Positions 9,187 to 51,187 of a stretch of 64,000 bases of DNA are shown in pieces; position 1 is the stretch's first letter; every line of letters begins with the position of its first letter. The notes beneath the pieces are model-generated. The model ran no database searches. It was not told the DNA's origin and saw nothing but the letters and a program-made list of their open reading frames with translations. This DNA is from Phoronis australis. Its lineage: Eukaryota > Phoronida > Phoronidae. Both the position numbers and the translations under genes were made by a program. The DNA is taken from positions 173,951 to 237,950 of the forward strand of contig NMRA01000241.1 in the NCBI GenBank assembly GCA_002633005.1, given 5' to 3'.

Positions 9187-12100
9187 TTGTTTTAATCCTC
9201 GTAGACAATGTGGAGTCACCTGATCTCAGTAGCTAAACATACTCTCAAAAAATTGATAAATTAAAATTCTTTGTTTACTCTTTTTCAAATTCTGAATTCC
9301 ATTCCATGGTGATATTTTTGTGGCCATTTGAGACCAATTTTCTTCTCAGTTGTCATGTCATTTATAATCAACTTTAGATAATTAATCAAAATTGGAGCTT
9401 TCTAATGGTCAAAAAAAACCTGGTCTTGTTATTTCAAAAATTTTATTTTTGTGTTGTTAATTAATGTTGCTTGATTTAAATTCATAATTCGGAAACGAAA
9501 TGTTTTATGTTCCACATAAATAAATGTTAATGAGGTCATGAGGTCATGTGGCTCTGCAATGGAACTTTTGCAATGAGAAATGATGGAAAATTGTGCGAAA
9601 GTTTAATTATAAATTTGTCTGAATGACATACTTGGCCTTTTAACACTTACCAGATAGGTTTGGTGTTGGGGGGGGATGTGTTTGTTGATGACTTCAATTG
9701 TGGGGTAAATATAGGCTACTGCAATGGTATGATTAATGCATTAGCTTCAGGAGGGGTCTTTTATAGATTATTGCCGAGTTACTTCAGTCCCTTGCTGTAA
9801 TATATACCTGTTCAAGTGTTTTCTTGGCTTTAGGTGGGGAGTGACTATGGTTTGATTATTCTGACTGGATGAAGCAATGAGTTGTTTGTGTTAATTGTGA
9901 TTGAATCTGAGGGTATCTTGTTTGTTTTTAATATAAATGTTCAGTTTAGGACTGTGACTGGGCTTCATTTGTTGTTGTTGTTGTTATATAGGTTTACTTA
10001 TTATAAAAAAGTATATGTATTTTTATAATGGTGAAATATCTTTCCTTTCATAGGTAGAATTATGTACATCGGATTGGCTTTGCTCCTAAATGTTCTTGTA
10101 TATTATCCTAGGATTGTGAACATGCTTATTTTGTTGAGGCTTTCTGTCTCATTTTGGACAAGGTGAATATTATCACGACTGGTTTAAGGTTATGCAGGAC
10201 CGAAGAAAAATGTCCAAACATCGTATCTCAGAAACTGGTGATTGGATTCATATTAACCATTCAGGTGCAGCCTATGTTTTATGCACAATTGTTCTCCAAA
10301 ATGCTTTTAGGAATTGGTTTGAAAGGGTTCCTCTTTTGTATGAGAGGCTATTAAAATGGACTTTTATAATTTTCATAAAAATCATTAGTTGTGTAGATCG
10401 AAAATGAAAAGCTAGTTTAGAAAACTGTAACATAATTTTGAGATTTCATCTTGAACATTTGAGTTGTGTCATTGATACCATTATTCTGCTTTCGATTTGC
10501 CTTCATTTTTTCTAAATTTTATTAATATGCCACGACCATGTGACCTAATTAATGTCAGATAGGTAAAAAGTCAATTATCAAATTCTTCAAGTTTTCTGCT
10601 TTCAGAAAATATATACTTTTGGTGGAGAGTTAAAATCTATACTTTTGTGGTCGTTTGGCTAAGTAAAGGCTTGTCTTACATAATCTTAAGGCACAAGATG
10701 GTAATGAATCTTCTCGTATGAAAATCTATTGATTGTAAAATAAAACAATTATGTTAAAGTAGGTAACTATTGATGTGCATAATTGTCTTCTGTCTGCCAA
10801 GGTGAGGGTCTCCATCTCTTATGCTGTGTTACGTGTTATATGTAATGCTGTGTGTGCTTCACTATGATTATTACTGTTAAAATTCTGCCGTCACCTCACG
10901 TCTGAAAACAATGAATGCCTATGCAAATTTGATAATGGAAACCGAGTTAGCTTTGTGTTAGATGGTGAATGTGCAGTGTGAACATGTAGCAGACAATAGT
11001 TGCATGTTGTCTCTTTAAGTGTATCAAGCACTGTGTTTATTGCCGATGTCAGAGCTGTGATTTGGAAACTGTTTTGTTTGTATTCCACTGGTACATATTG
11101 TGTGTTGAGCCTGGGAACTGTTTATTGATTGCAATATTAAAAGGACATGCATTTCCTTGCCCTTCAGTCAAAAGCCAACTTTGATTTGATCTTGTGATAA
11201 AAGTGGTTGCATCTTATTCTATACTCAGATTAGAAATGATTTCTAGGCTTGAGAAGTGAGTCACCTGTTGGTTTATTGCGGGTTTAAATTTCAGAAGCCA
11301 TACCTTTAGGATCAATATGACATTCTTAGTCAAGCTGGAGTTATTTTGGCCATTTGGTAATTCATCATTGGTCTGTGCCTCTATTGTCCGGTCATGAGAG
11401 GTACACACCAAGCTCTCTTGGTATGAATAGTGTTGTTTTATATGTCCGTCTATAGAGGGCGCTCTGTAGTGGTGATTTAAAGTCTACTTGTGTTCTGCTG
11501 AAACCAGATTTATAGTGATGTCCATTAAAACCTCATTTTTGCAATGTATGTTGTTGAGTGATGTTTGCAATTGCCATTCATTGTGCTTTCAGTGCCTAAA
11601 GCTTGATGGTATTTTATATTATATTGTTTCTTCTGGTTTTTGCCTAGAAATCTACACGGTTGGCCTGGTCATTGTAAAATATATTAGCTGGACAGCAATA
11701 TCTAGATGTGTAGCTTTGTGTGTGTAACAAGACCACTTATCTTTACACATGTACAAATCATTTTCAAATTAAATTGTGTATCTTGCTATCTGTGTTTTCT
11801 TGTGGCAGAATTAGAGGAGCACACACAACTCCTCAGGCTAGTCTTGTTGTTTTTGTCAACATGCTCATTAAGTTATCTAATGACCATTGGTGGCACTGCA
11901 GTGTTATAATGTTAATCACACATGCGTTTGAACTTAGCACCCAGTTGTCTATTTCAAATTTAATCTTGAAAGCTGCTTAATCATCCCTGTTTAGATGACA
12001 ATGTTGAAGTCTTGGCTGAAGTGCTTTGGGGCTTAAAACAGTTCCTGTGCTAGTTCAGTCTTGAATGGTTGCTGAATAAAACCACAGATAATGGAACATT

Positions 12101-13281
12101 TTTAAATCCGCAATTTTAGTGTTGACCAACTCAATAAATTCCGAAGCTTTTTCTTCAGTTGCAGTTTCAATGTTTTTGCAGGTATTAGTAACGAAAATAG
12201 AATCCTATCACGGTAAGGAATATTATGAGGCTGACTTTATGAGAGTGAAGCCTTATGCAGCTTTAACAACAAATAGGTCCCGTGGCCATAGTACTGCCCT
12301 GGTGCCTCTAGCCCCACCAACAGTACTCCATGTTTGTTAACCTAAATTGTGTACTTATAAGTACATGGGGGTGGTGTACTGTATACCTTATTTCTGGGTA
12401 GGACTGCACACAGTGTCTACACAGGAATGCAAGACATATATAAGAAGTTATGTAAAAATGTCACCCAACTGCTAGGGCTAGTGATTGAGAGCCAAACGTG
12501 GAAATGAGAGTACCAGTATGAGTATTCCATGAAACACTTGTGCTGTGAAATCTTTGGTTATGCAATGAAACTGATTATATTTCATAGTTAACATTCCCAC
12601 CTCACTAACCATTGAGTCATCTAAATCAGTACATCTCTGTGAATAATATATTCCTTATTGAAATACATACTGCTTGCACAGTTGAAGCCAACATACAAGG
12701 ATTGATACTTCGATCGCTTGTTGTCAGTTCTTGGAAGAAGAAAAATTTACTGTCATTTTTCGATTGTGAGAAAATAACCCATAGGTCATTGGGACGAAAG
12801 TGCGTACTACCCAAGTGAACGGCACATCCCTGTATATCCCTGGATATACTGTATTTGCTTTGAGCGAAACGAATTAAATGATAAGTGTGCGTGATCTTAC
12901 TGGTTTCTCTTGGAAAAAACTAAACCGCTCGCTGTCGTCTGACAAACGGCAGTAGCATAGGCTATTTGGGCATCTGCCACCGGTTGCGATCTTCTGGTTT
13001 TATATTTTCCCTATTGACTGATTAATTCTTAAAAAATGCAAGTAAGTGCTACACAATGAGATAAATATAGCTATATATATAAAGCTCGTTGGTGCTACAT
13101 CACATGGGTTTTTATGTTTCTTAAAAAATCACACTCTTCCGCCTCTTAATGTGTTAGATAATCGGGTCGCACTTTGAAAGGGGCAAATTGCCCAGTCTGT
13201 TTACACAGCGAGTAACCATGTCACGTGACTAGAAGCACTTTCCAATATGGTGTCAATTAGTCAGCTACAAGTGTGCCTGGT
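9187..13281. other. AT-rich gap between convergent genes, left part
   Basis: I see no recognisable gene here. There are scattered AATAAA and T-rich tracts. One open stretch at 12182-12340 follows an acceptor-like tttttgcag, but I cannot assign it. Confidence 0.6.
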
Positions 13282-13578
13282 CTATAATGTTAAGATGTCT
13301 ATGATTCCAACTAAACCACTGCGACAGACTTGTTTATGGTCCACAGCAGTTAGCGTGCATTTGTAAATAATATACCATAAAGACGTTACAAAAGACCGTC
13401 CATGTTTAATTTCAAGTGGTCTGAAATAATCAACACCACAATTTGTGAAGGGTTTGCGGTCACCAGTGACATGCTGTACTGGTAAATCTGCCATCTGTTG
13501 TCCACCTAGTTTGCCCTGGTACCTTCTACATTGAACACACTTAGGCAAAATATGGTTCACAATATTACTTGCCTTCAA
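13282..13578 (-). pseudogene. BEL/Pao-type retroelement integrase fragment (broken)
   Basis: The - strand frame reads with the CVQCRRYQGKLGGQQMADLP block and the following FTNCGVDYF-P and HGRS blocks. These are the zinc-binding end and the start of the integrase core in BEL/Pao retrotransposon polyproteins. After that the frame loses family similarity and ends, so the copy is a truncated, frame-damaged relic. No LTRs or other pol domains were seen around it. Confidence 0.75.
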
Positions 13579-15270
13579 AAGCCAAAATCTCGCAATCTTG
13601 TCAACACCAGTGGATACTTGGTGAATTTAGAATTGCTGGTGGCTCTTTCTTTAACACAGTCTGCAGCACGCCTGTCTTGTCATACAGCATTTACTGATGA
13701 ACACTGTATTTCCATTTACTGTGAGAAATAGACCAGTGAGCAGTAACAACCATTTGTAAAAATGATAGATATATTTCTGTTTCTCTCTCCTTGCAGTACT
13801 TATCAAACGATAAAATTATCATCACTTTAAAAAGAATTACATATTAAAATGGTATTGCCAGACAACTTTCATTGCAAAGACCCAGCACAATATCATGTCT
13901 ACAGGTAAATACTTGAAAATTCCACCGGGTTTACCTCTATCATGGAATATACGTCTGGTCGCAATGCTCAAAGAAGACTCATAAAACTTACAGTTCCTAA
14001 ACTTCAAAAATTAAACAATAAACTTGACATGTGGAAAAAAACTATCCAACAAGATAACCAGAAATTTTGATTACTCTAGCTAGTTCCACAATTCACCATT
14101 AACACTTAACCCACTATGAACCTGTTCCATCAAACTGAAATGAACTTTTGACTAAGACCGTTCACCACTATAAAGCTGATCTCGAATTGTTCCAAACATG
14201 AAGTGATCACTGAGCTTGGTTCGTTATTGCTGGTGACCATCCAACTTGTTGAGCCTGGACTTAAGCAATTATGAACTTCAGGTCTTTCAAGACCCACAAA
14301 TCGCCTCTAATTTGAGTAAGGAACAAGCGGAGGTCAATTTCAAAACTAAGTAACCTAAATCAAAGGCCATTTTGATGGAAGGCAGGTTTGTAGTAGCTTT
14401 AGAAAAGAAAACTGCTTTAAGCTGACTTGCACTCACATAATCGAGACTTTTCACATGTTTAGTGTAAACGGGCACTCAATAACTAGAGGAGTTAAACTCC
14501 ACGTATTTCTACAGATTAGGAATATTTTTCTTGGTTTGCTGCAATTTTACATGACAAGAACTTTCTTAAAAGTTATACAAAAAGCAATAAGCATAGACTC
14601 GTCCTTCAAAACGTATTGCATACAATTTAGACTTGATACCCTTCTCAAATAATTTGGATTCATATTCACAGGGAACATATGCATATTTCTGTCAAATACA
14701 GTCAATTAGTTACATTCAGCAAATGTAAAATGCAACCTACAGTCAAAATCTGCCTTATAAAATGTCCTTAAGACTCAATTGTTCAATAAAATGAAACAAA
14801 TATCTCAAATCAAAGTAAGTTATTCCAACATACTTTAACATATCTCTTATCAAATTCAAACAACCTGTAAAACGTGTTCAGATAAAATGCAAAGAAATGT
14901 CCATTCACATTCAGATGTACGAAGTCTCTTAAAAACATTATCCCATCATGATTGCACATCAATATTACAACAAACACAGATGAGTTTCCAAAAGTCCTAT
15001 TAAAAGTAATATAATCATTAGCATAAGATTAACTCTTTGAAAATATCGCGATATATGTTGCATCTAACTCTCATCACCTAATTTCAACAATCTGAATGAC
15101 CACTCTTATTTGTCTTCAAAATCAAGGATAGTAAATGTCATCAACGTTCAACAGTATTTGCTGGTTCATACAACTGACTCAACAGGAAATACACAGTGAC
15201 TCAGAATTAGATCACACCCCAGCATGACAGCCTGCTCTGCACAACTCAGCCAAAGTCTTCCAGATTTATG
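13579..15270. other. Probable 3' untranslated region of the BAH gene and spacer
   Basis: This AT-rich sequence lies directly after the BAH gene stop. It has no supported coding frame and no clear - strand poly(A) signal that I could pick. Confidence 0.4.
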
Positions 15271-44223
<28,953 letters not shown>

Positions 44224-45840
44224 TGGTGCGTTCACTGCATGTTAGGAAAACATTTTCGATGAATTTTCTGAAATAAAAACAGTGACCACTCGTTCTGAAG
44301 TGTTCGACAATACCTGTGGATAACGCCACTCCAAAAACAATGTTCGTTTCCCTCACTATTTTGGGATGGGTAGGTCGCACATTTCATAATCGAAGCGACC
44401 TCATTTTTGTTGTCACAAAGGCCTTTAGTCAATGTCATATTTGGGGCTGCATCAAAAATAAATTCTTTTGCCATATACGAACAAAAATATTTTCATCTAG
44501 GAACATACTTTGGGGACTACCGGGGAAAGCAAACATAGGTTTTAACTAACGTTTAATGAATTTGCCTTACGAACTCCCAAATCACTACTTTTTCTCCAGT
44601 TTCACATGAAGTTTCGAATTCAGCTCTAACGCAATGACACAGGAGATTTGTGTTCGGCTTGACAAATCATCACCATGATCACCTGGTTTGAGTTCTCATT
44701 TTAAAAATATCTTCAGGATTTTGAAACCTCTCTTATAAATGCTGACAGTGACAACGCATGTTTCTTATTGGGAGTAAATACCAATATATTTTCCGTCTTT
44801 TTTACTGTGCTTCACACCACAATTTTCCATGAAAAGAGATGCGTGTTTTGTTTTGTAACAGTCTTCATCGTTCAAGGGTTATTTAATTAGTCGCTATATA
44901 GATATTCACAACTTCAGCACGTTTGGTCGGGATGCCTAGATTTATGCGTTTAACCGCAGTGTGAACTCTTGCAGAAGCCTCTAGCTATTTTCCTTGTTCG
45001 ATAAAAGAACTCTGGCACGACTAGATAACGTCAGACTCGGCTTGTGAACACACGACTAGTAGTTCAAAGTGAATGGAATGGTTAACGTCGGCGTTTGGCG
45101 GAGTACAATCAAAGATACTGGGACAATTCAACAAGACGTGTGTTGTTGCGTCGCCCACAACCGTTAAAAAGTAAACAATCAAACGTCAAGGACCTACTAT
45201 CAACATATGCCCTTTAGATGGCATTCAGCTAAAATAACATTTGAAAACGGATGTGAAATTTCAAAATTCCCTAAACCAGAAACATGCCCCTCATTGCGCA
45301 ATAAACATCTTCACGATCAAATGGAATACATTGGCCTTTAACAATTATTGCCTTTAACAATTATTGTCGGAGAAGACAGCAGATTCGAACACTATCATAT
45401 CGTGAAGATGCAATTTTTTCTTGAAAAACATAAAAGTCCTATTTTTCATAGCTCCACGCAAAAGTGGAACGTTTAGAAAACAATTGCCAATATAGTGTTG
45501 GAAGAAGTGCATAAACCGCACTATCAGAATGTTTCAGGAATCTGAAAAGTCATTTCTGAGGTATGGTATCCGAGGTTAGCCAAATTTGGACATTTGTCTA
45601 GGGTCCTACACAACTAATTTTGCCCTCGTGTCATATATATTTTATTGTCTCGTTGCCTAAGACATGATCAAGCAATAATGTGCAGATATCTACAAAACTT
45701 GAACATTTTATGTAAAAATGCAATTTCCAAAAGACATTTTGTTATTAATCTCCATGAACGAACACAACAATACATTTTTAAATCTTCTTACCGTATTCGC
45801 GCATAAAGGCTTAGCTGTAACAATCATATAGCGCCACAGT
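44224..45840. other. Upstream region of the BAH gene
   Basis: It probably contains 5' untranslated sequence; an acceptor-like TGCAG at about 44236 on the - strand precedes the start exon. I could not place a promoter. Confidence 0.3.
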
Positions 45841-46212
45841 GCTACATTATATTAGCTGCTGCATTATATTATCTGCTGCATTATATTGGCTGCTGCATTA
45901 TAGTATCTGCTGCATTATATTGGCTGCTGCATTATATTGGCTGCTGCATTATATTGGCTGCTGCATTATATTGGCTGCTGCATTATGTTGGCTGCTGCAT
46001 TATATTGGCTGCTGCATTATATTGGCTGTTGCATTATGTTGGCTGCTGCATTATATTGGCTGCTGAATTATATTGGCTGCTGCATTATATTATCTGCTGC
46101 ATTATATTGGCTGTTGCATTATGTTGGCTGCTGCATTATATTGGCTGCTGCATTATATTGGCTGCTGCATTATATTATCTGCTGCATTATATTGGCTGCT
46201 GCATTATATTAG
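45841..46212. repeat. 17 bp minisatellite, about 22 copies
   Basis: The unit is GCTGCTGCATTATATTG with ATC or G-to-A variants. Because 17 is not a multiple of three and the unit lacks stops, all three + frames read the same hydrophobic 17-residue repeat. This explains several overlapping frames, none of which looks like a gene. Confidence 0.95.
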
Positions 46213-47689
46213 CAGATTTTCCAACAATGAAGGTGGGCAGAACAGTTTTCAAGACAGCGTGTTGGCTAATAAGCTTTAGTTTATTGATGTCAATTAACTA
46301 GAATACTTGATTAAAACCCATAGGTATAATCCCTGGAAAATAAACTTCTGAGTAGTTCTGACACAGAAGATGGCCAGATAAATATTGATGTGGACCAAAG
46401 TCGTGTTTCAATCAATTGATAAATATATGGATATTCGAACGATTGAATGGTCCTCGCATTGAGTACGTCAAGGAAAAATTGCTTTGTTTCGCTTTCCTAG
46501 TTAAAATTCCACAGTTTTGAATTTTCAATTTCCATTGTTTTTAAATTATGGTATAGTCTTACAAACTCATGACTATCTGTTTACTAAACGCACTATCGGT
46601 AGCGTGGTTAATATAAGCGCAGGTGACAGGCCATCTTGCTGTTGTCAGTTTCCATGAATTGTTGACAGGAACAAACTGGACTTTTCATATGGGTGTTCTC
46701 AATCACAACCGGACAAAATTTACTCAATAGCCCTCCACTCAGCGACTGTTTCACTCAGCACAATGCGGCGCAGCAGGCCAGAGACTAATGCAAAGCACGT
46801 GTTCCAGACGTGAGTACGTATTCTTGTGGAGTGTTCCTTTCCATAAGCAGAAATAACATACTCCAAACAGGTTTTACAGAACCTCCACGAGGTCAGAAGT
46901 TACAGTATAAATTTCATCTACAAAACTGCCAGCATCGCTCAAATACTCTCCACGTGTTCCCTAGCAACTTACCTTAGCAACTTTTAAACGTGACGTAATT
47001 AACTGGTGTGTGACTTTAATTACAAAGCATACAGAATCAAAATTTCAAAACAAACAATAAAATTGTTATCGAATTTCAAAAAGGTTATGCAGGAACTTAT
47101 CTACAAAACGCCTGTAAAGAATAGAGATAGATTTTTGACTTAATACCAATCGGGTTACATGACCATGTCTTTTTTGTAAAAGTTACCGAAAAAGAAAGGT
47201 ACAGAGCACTTTAATCAGTTTCATTTTCTGCTAACGACAATGACTGCGATACAGATTAAAAATCAGTTTTATCAATGCATCCACTTATATTTTTTAAAAA
47301 GTCAAAATTTCCATCGTTATTTTCAAGGGCCTGCAAGAGTTAAGCTCTATCATTCTCATTCAAGGAATGGTAATACAAATGATGAACGTTACTATTAAAC
47401 GGGCGTCCACAGGCACTGTTATGGAAAAGCGAAACACCGAAAAAACAATTCCTGTCAACGTTTGGGAGAACAGTACATAAGGCAAACAGTGGGAATCAAA
47501 TCAGCCATTATTTGTGAGATACAACGTTCCGAATTTAGACAAATTTAGACATTCTTCTAGCGTTTTACAAGTTTTAAATCAAACCAATGGAAAAATCTCC
47601 TTTCGGGCAGTATGGCATAAAAATACACTACAACCTTTCCACAAATTTTGATCTATTAGGCATGTTGAAAATATGGCGCAAAATGTTAT

Positions 47690-47850
47690 TATTACTACTA
47701 TTATTATCACTATCAGTGTACAACAATAATGATAATGATAATGATAATTGTAATAATAAAAATGAGGATGACGATTATGATTATCATTATTATTATTGTT
47801 ATCATTATCATTATTCGTATTATTATCATTATCATTATAGCTTTACCCAA
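47690..47850. repeat. ATT/GATAAT-type microsatellite
   Basis: Imperfect TTATTA, AATGATAATGAT and TTATCATTATC runs form a low-complexity tract. Confidence 0.9.
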
Positions 47851-50800
47851 TTGTATGATTGGCGAAGAGATACAAACGCACACGTTTATATATTATCAGT
47901 AATCAGCTTATTATCAGTAATCAATTTTATATAATATCGTTAACTAATCCGAGTCAACAGAAATGTCACGACTTCATTTTAAGTAACAGCGTTGAATCAA
48001 CTTAATCGATAAGATTGTGCGATGATGCACAATTTTCAGGGTTGACTTTAATTCCAAAGATCTGTTTGATAAAACTAAGGATAAGGCGTTATAGTAGTAT
48101 TCTATGTATTTCTGTTCTGTATATATGCATACCGAACCTGTCTAAATTCTGTATATTGTATTTTGTAAATGTACTTGAATTATAGTTTTTTATTTTTAAA
48201 CGATGTAATATATCTTTAAAAAACAGAGGACGAAATTTTTTATTTTGGAAAGACGACAGGTGTGTTAACAAGAGAATTTTCTGACTGATCATTTAAATCC
48301 AATTAATTGCTGTAACAATGACCAAGTGACAAAATAAATCGTGAGATACAAAAACCTTCTAATTTAGGACATCTAAAATCAAAATATACCGTTTCGTGCA
48401 GTGTCTGGTAATCAAGTTAGAATGAAATACAACACGATGTGGCGCGTTTATTACCAGTTAACCTTTTCTAGCTCCTAGTAGATGTCGTATCTCACACCGA
48501 CAAACAATGTTTCAATCGCAATGCATTTTAACCTATTTAAAACCAATACAACTTATCGACGCAACAATCGACTTCAAAAATCATGGCGAAAACTAATCAT
48601 TGGTTGAATTGTGTCAGAGAGATTAGCAGTGTGAAATTTTGATAAAATTCCATGGTGAAATGCTATGTGTTTAATTAGCGCTTTTGTTGGAGCAGACGAA
48701 AAATGAAACACGTTTCAGTGAAATGTGGAAACTTGCAAGTGACCGTATTCGATTTTAGTTGAGAATTTGTAACGACTGCATGAAAATACATTATTCATTA
48801 ATTTTTGTTGGAGACTAGGTTCATTGTTGGTTAAAGGAATTTCAAACTATTGAGTTAATGACAACTCCGTTAAATCTTATTATATTGCTCAGTTGCCATC
48901 TAGTTTCAGTAAAACGACTGTACAAGGATGTGTACATGAGACAGGACACCATAGTCAGTTCATTTTGGTAAAATGGCTCGATTGAATCTTAGGAAGTGTA
49001 ACTACATGATCATTTACAAAAAACCGAAGACACGGTTTGGTGAAATATACATGCTACGTTTATTTTGCAGCGTGGAATGGTGTATACATCATGAATATTA
49101 GCAACGCAGACCATAGCTTTATCCAGTTTGGCACATTTCCCAGGTTCTGCCGGTTTTTAAGTACCCGGAACTGTTCGTGGCTGATTGAAACGACAGGCTT
49201 TATCGAGTTGACTTGCGTAATAATTTCCAACCAGCTCTGATCAGCAGGCTTTACAAGACTTCACAGCAATTTTAATTCGCCGATAAATCAAAACGTCCCT
49301 CAAATAAAAACAAGTCTAAAACTCGACACGTAAATCAGCTCACACTATTAAGGAAATGACATTTATAAAAGCTAAGCTTCTTTACAAGTTTATAAAACCC
49401 GTTGCTGTGAATATTCAACATTTATTCTAACCGCATTACTTGGCGAAAGTATCTCACTTGTTAGTTTCTCATTGTAAAGAAAGATAAAGTCCAATACAAG
49501 TAAGAATTAATAGTCTTCTTACAGTCGTTGATTCACTTAGAATGAACAGATAATCTCTAGTGTTCCTGTCGCGGAACATTAGTTTAATCAGTATGTTGAC
49601 ACACAGTAAGTTCTCTTAGACCATAGAAAATTAGAGAAAATAGTTTCAAAGACTGGAAGAATGCAAAGAAACAAAAAGCTGCGAAGAAATATTTTTAAAA
49701 ATGTCTGCTCTTGTTCGACAACAAATGTGCTACAACATCGTCTTGCGTTCGGGAGGGAGTGAGTACAGCTGAACAGGTTTCAATAATAGAGATTCTCACT
49801 TCCCATAAATTGGGCGCTGTTCAGGTAATATGAATATTGCCTTGGCGCTTGGGGGCATTCATTTTTACAACAGAAGTTTGTGGGATAACTGCAATGGATT
49901 GTGGAATATCTGCCAGTCAAGAGAATAAAGTCAACCAATGAAACAAAAGAACTTTTACACCTACCTATATTTGCAGCCAACAGATGGCGAGGAACTAGTG
50001 CCACAATCTTCTAACCGCAAAGAGGTCCAAGAATGGATTTTCATGGCTGCCACTTGTTAACGTGTTCTGATGACTCGTTTGTATTTAATAACGCGTTAAT
50101 TCGCGTCGTGGATGTGAGTAACATGTCGCTTGTTAAACCTTCACTGAAGTTATAATTGTTTCGGTTCTGAATTTTTGACTTGATGAGACTGAGATTCTGA
50201 CATTCTTAGGACTGTTATTCACTGTTTACGGTCAAATCTCACTAGTGCAGGACAAATTACAGCGGACAGGAGAAATTTTATTTTCTCATTTATCATAACT
50301 GGTATACATTACCAGAACGACCCTTCGCAATATCCAACTTCCGTGCCATAGAACAAAATGAAAATAGTAAAATTTTGGCAATTATTTTTATCCTAAACTG
50401 GTGAGATTTTACCTTATATATGTACATGGCAAGTCAAAGTGGCCCAAATCAGTTACTAAATCTAAAATTAAGTAATCCCACCAAATTAACGACAGTACAC
50501 CACGAAATTGACGAGTCTACAATTAATTATAAGTACATCCCTTAGTGGATGTTTTACAGGGCATCGGATTTTTATGATTGGTCTAAATGGGATTTACCAT
50601 CTCGCTAGATGACTAAGGTTAGTGTCACTCAGTCACAAGGTTAGTGAGACCATTTCTCATTGCCAGATTCAAGTGAACGCGTGAACGACAGGGTCAAGTG
50701 GCAGCATTTATAACCACGTGTACAAGTCTAAACAATGATCAACCTGGTCGCTAAGTCTGTGATATCTTGGCTCTGGAACCGGAAGTATCTTCAATTTACG

Positions 50801-51094
50801 CAATCATATAACCGCCTTATACGAGTAACCCCCTAACATTTTACGCCCCCCTCCCCCCCCCACACACACTCACACTCACAAAAATGGAGTCGTGAAGCAT
50901 AACAAGCTAACAGTTTTTCGCTGTTATCTCGTCATACTGTGGTCGGAGGCGACATTTTAGGCTTAAAGCGGCATTAAATACATGCTTTCTGTTAAAAACA
51001 AAGTTGTTAGGCAACTTACGATTAAAAAATTGTTCTTATCGTGTTCCTTACTTACTTAAAAAATGAACTCTGGTCTGGGGAAGAATGACAATTG

Positions 51095-51187
51095 GATATT
51101 TCTTCAGACCGAGGTCATACAGTTTGATGTTTCTTCAGACCGAGGTCATACAGTTTGATATTTCTTCAGGCCGAGGTCATACAATTA
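51095..51187. repeat. 31 bp tandem repeat, three copies
   Basis: The unit contains TTCTTCAGACCGAGGTCATA and repeats at 51095, 51126 and 51157 with single changes. Confidence 0.95.

Noticed and set aside
45370-45410. GTTCGAATC-like B-box on the - strand suggesting a tRNA
   Set aside because: The bases around the loop do not form a T-arm stem and no A-box or acceptor stem could be built.
45798-45812. GCGCATAAA similar to the right end of the hairpin-ended element
   Set aside because: There is no palindrome or repeat unit beside it; a chance match.
45839-46301. Overlapping hydrophobic frames of 68-115 codons
   Set aside because: They are by-products of the stop-free 17 bp minisatellite.
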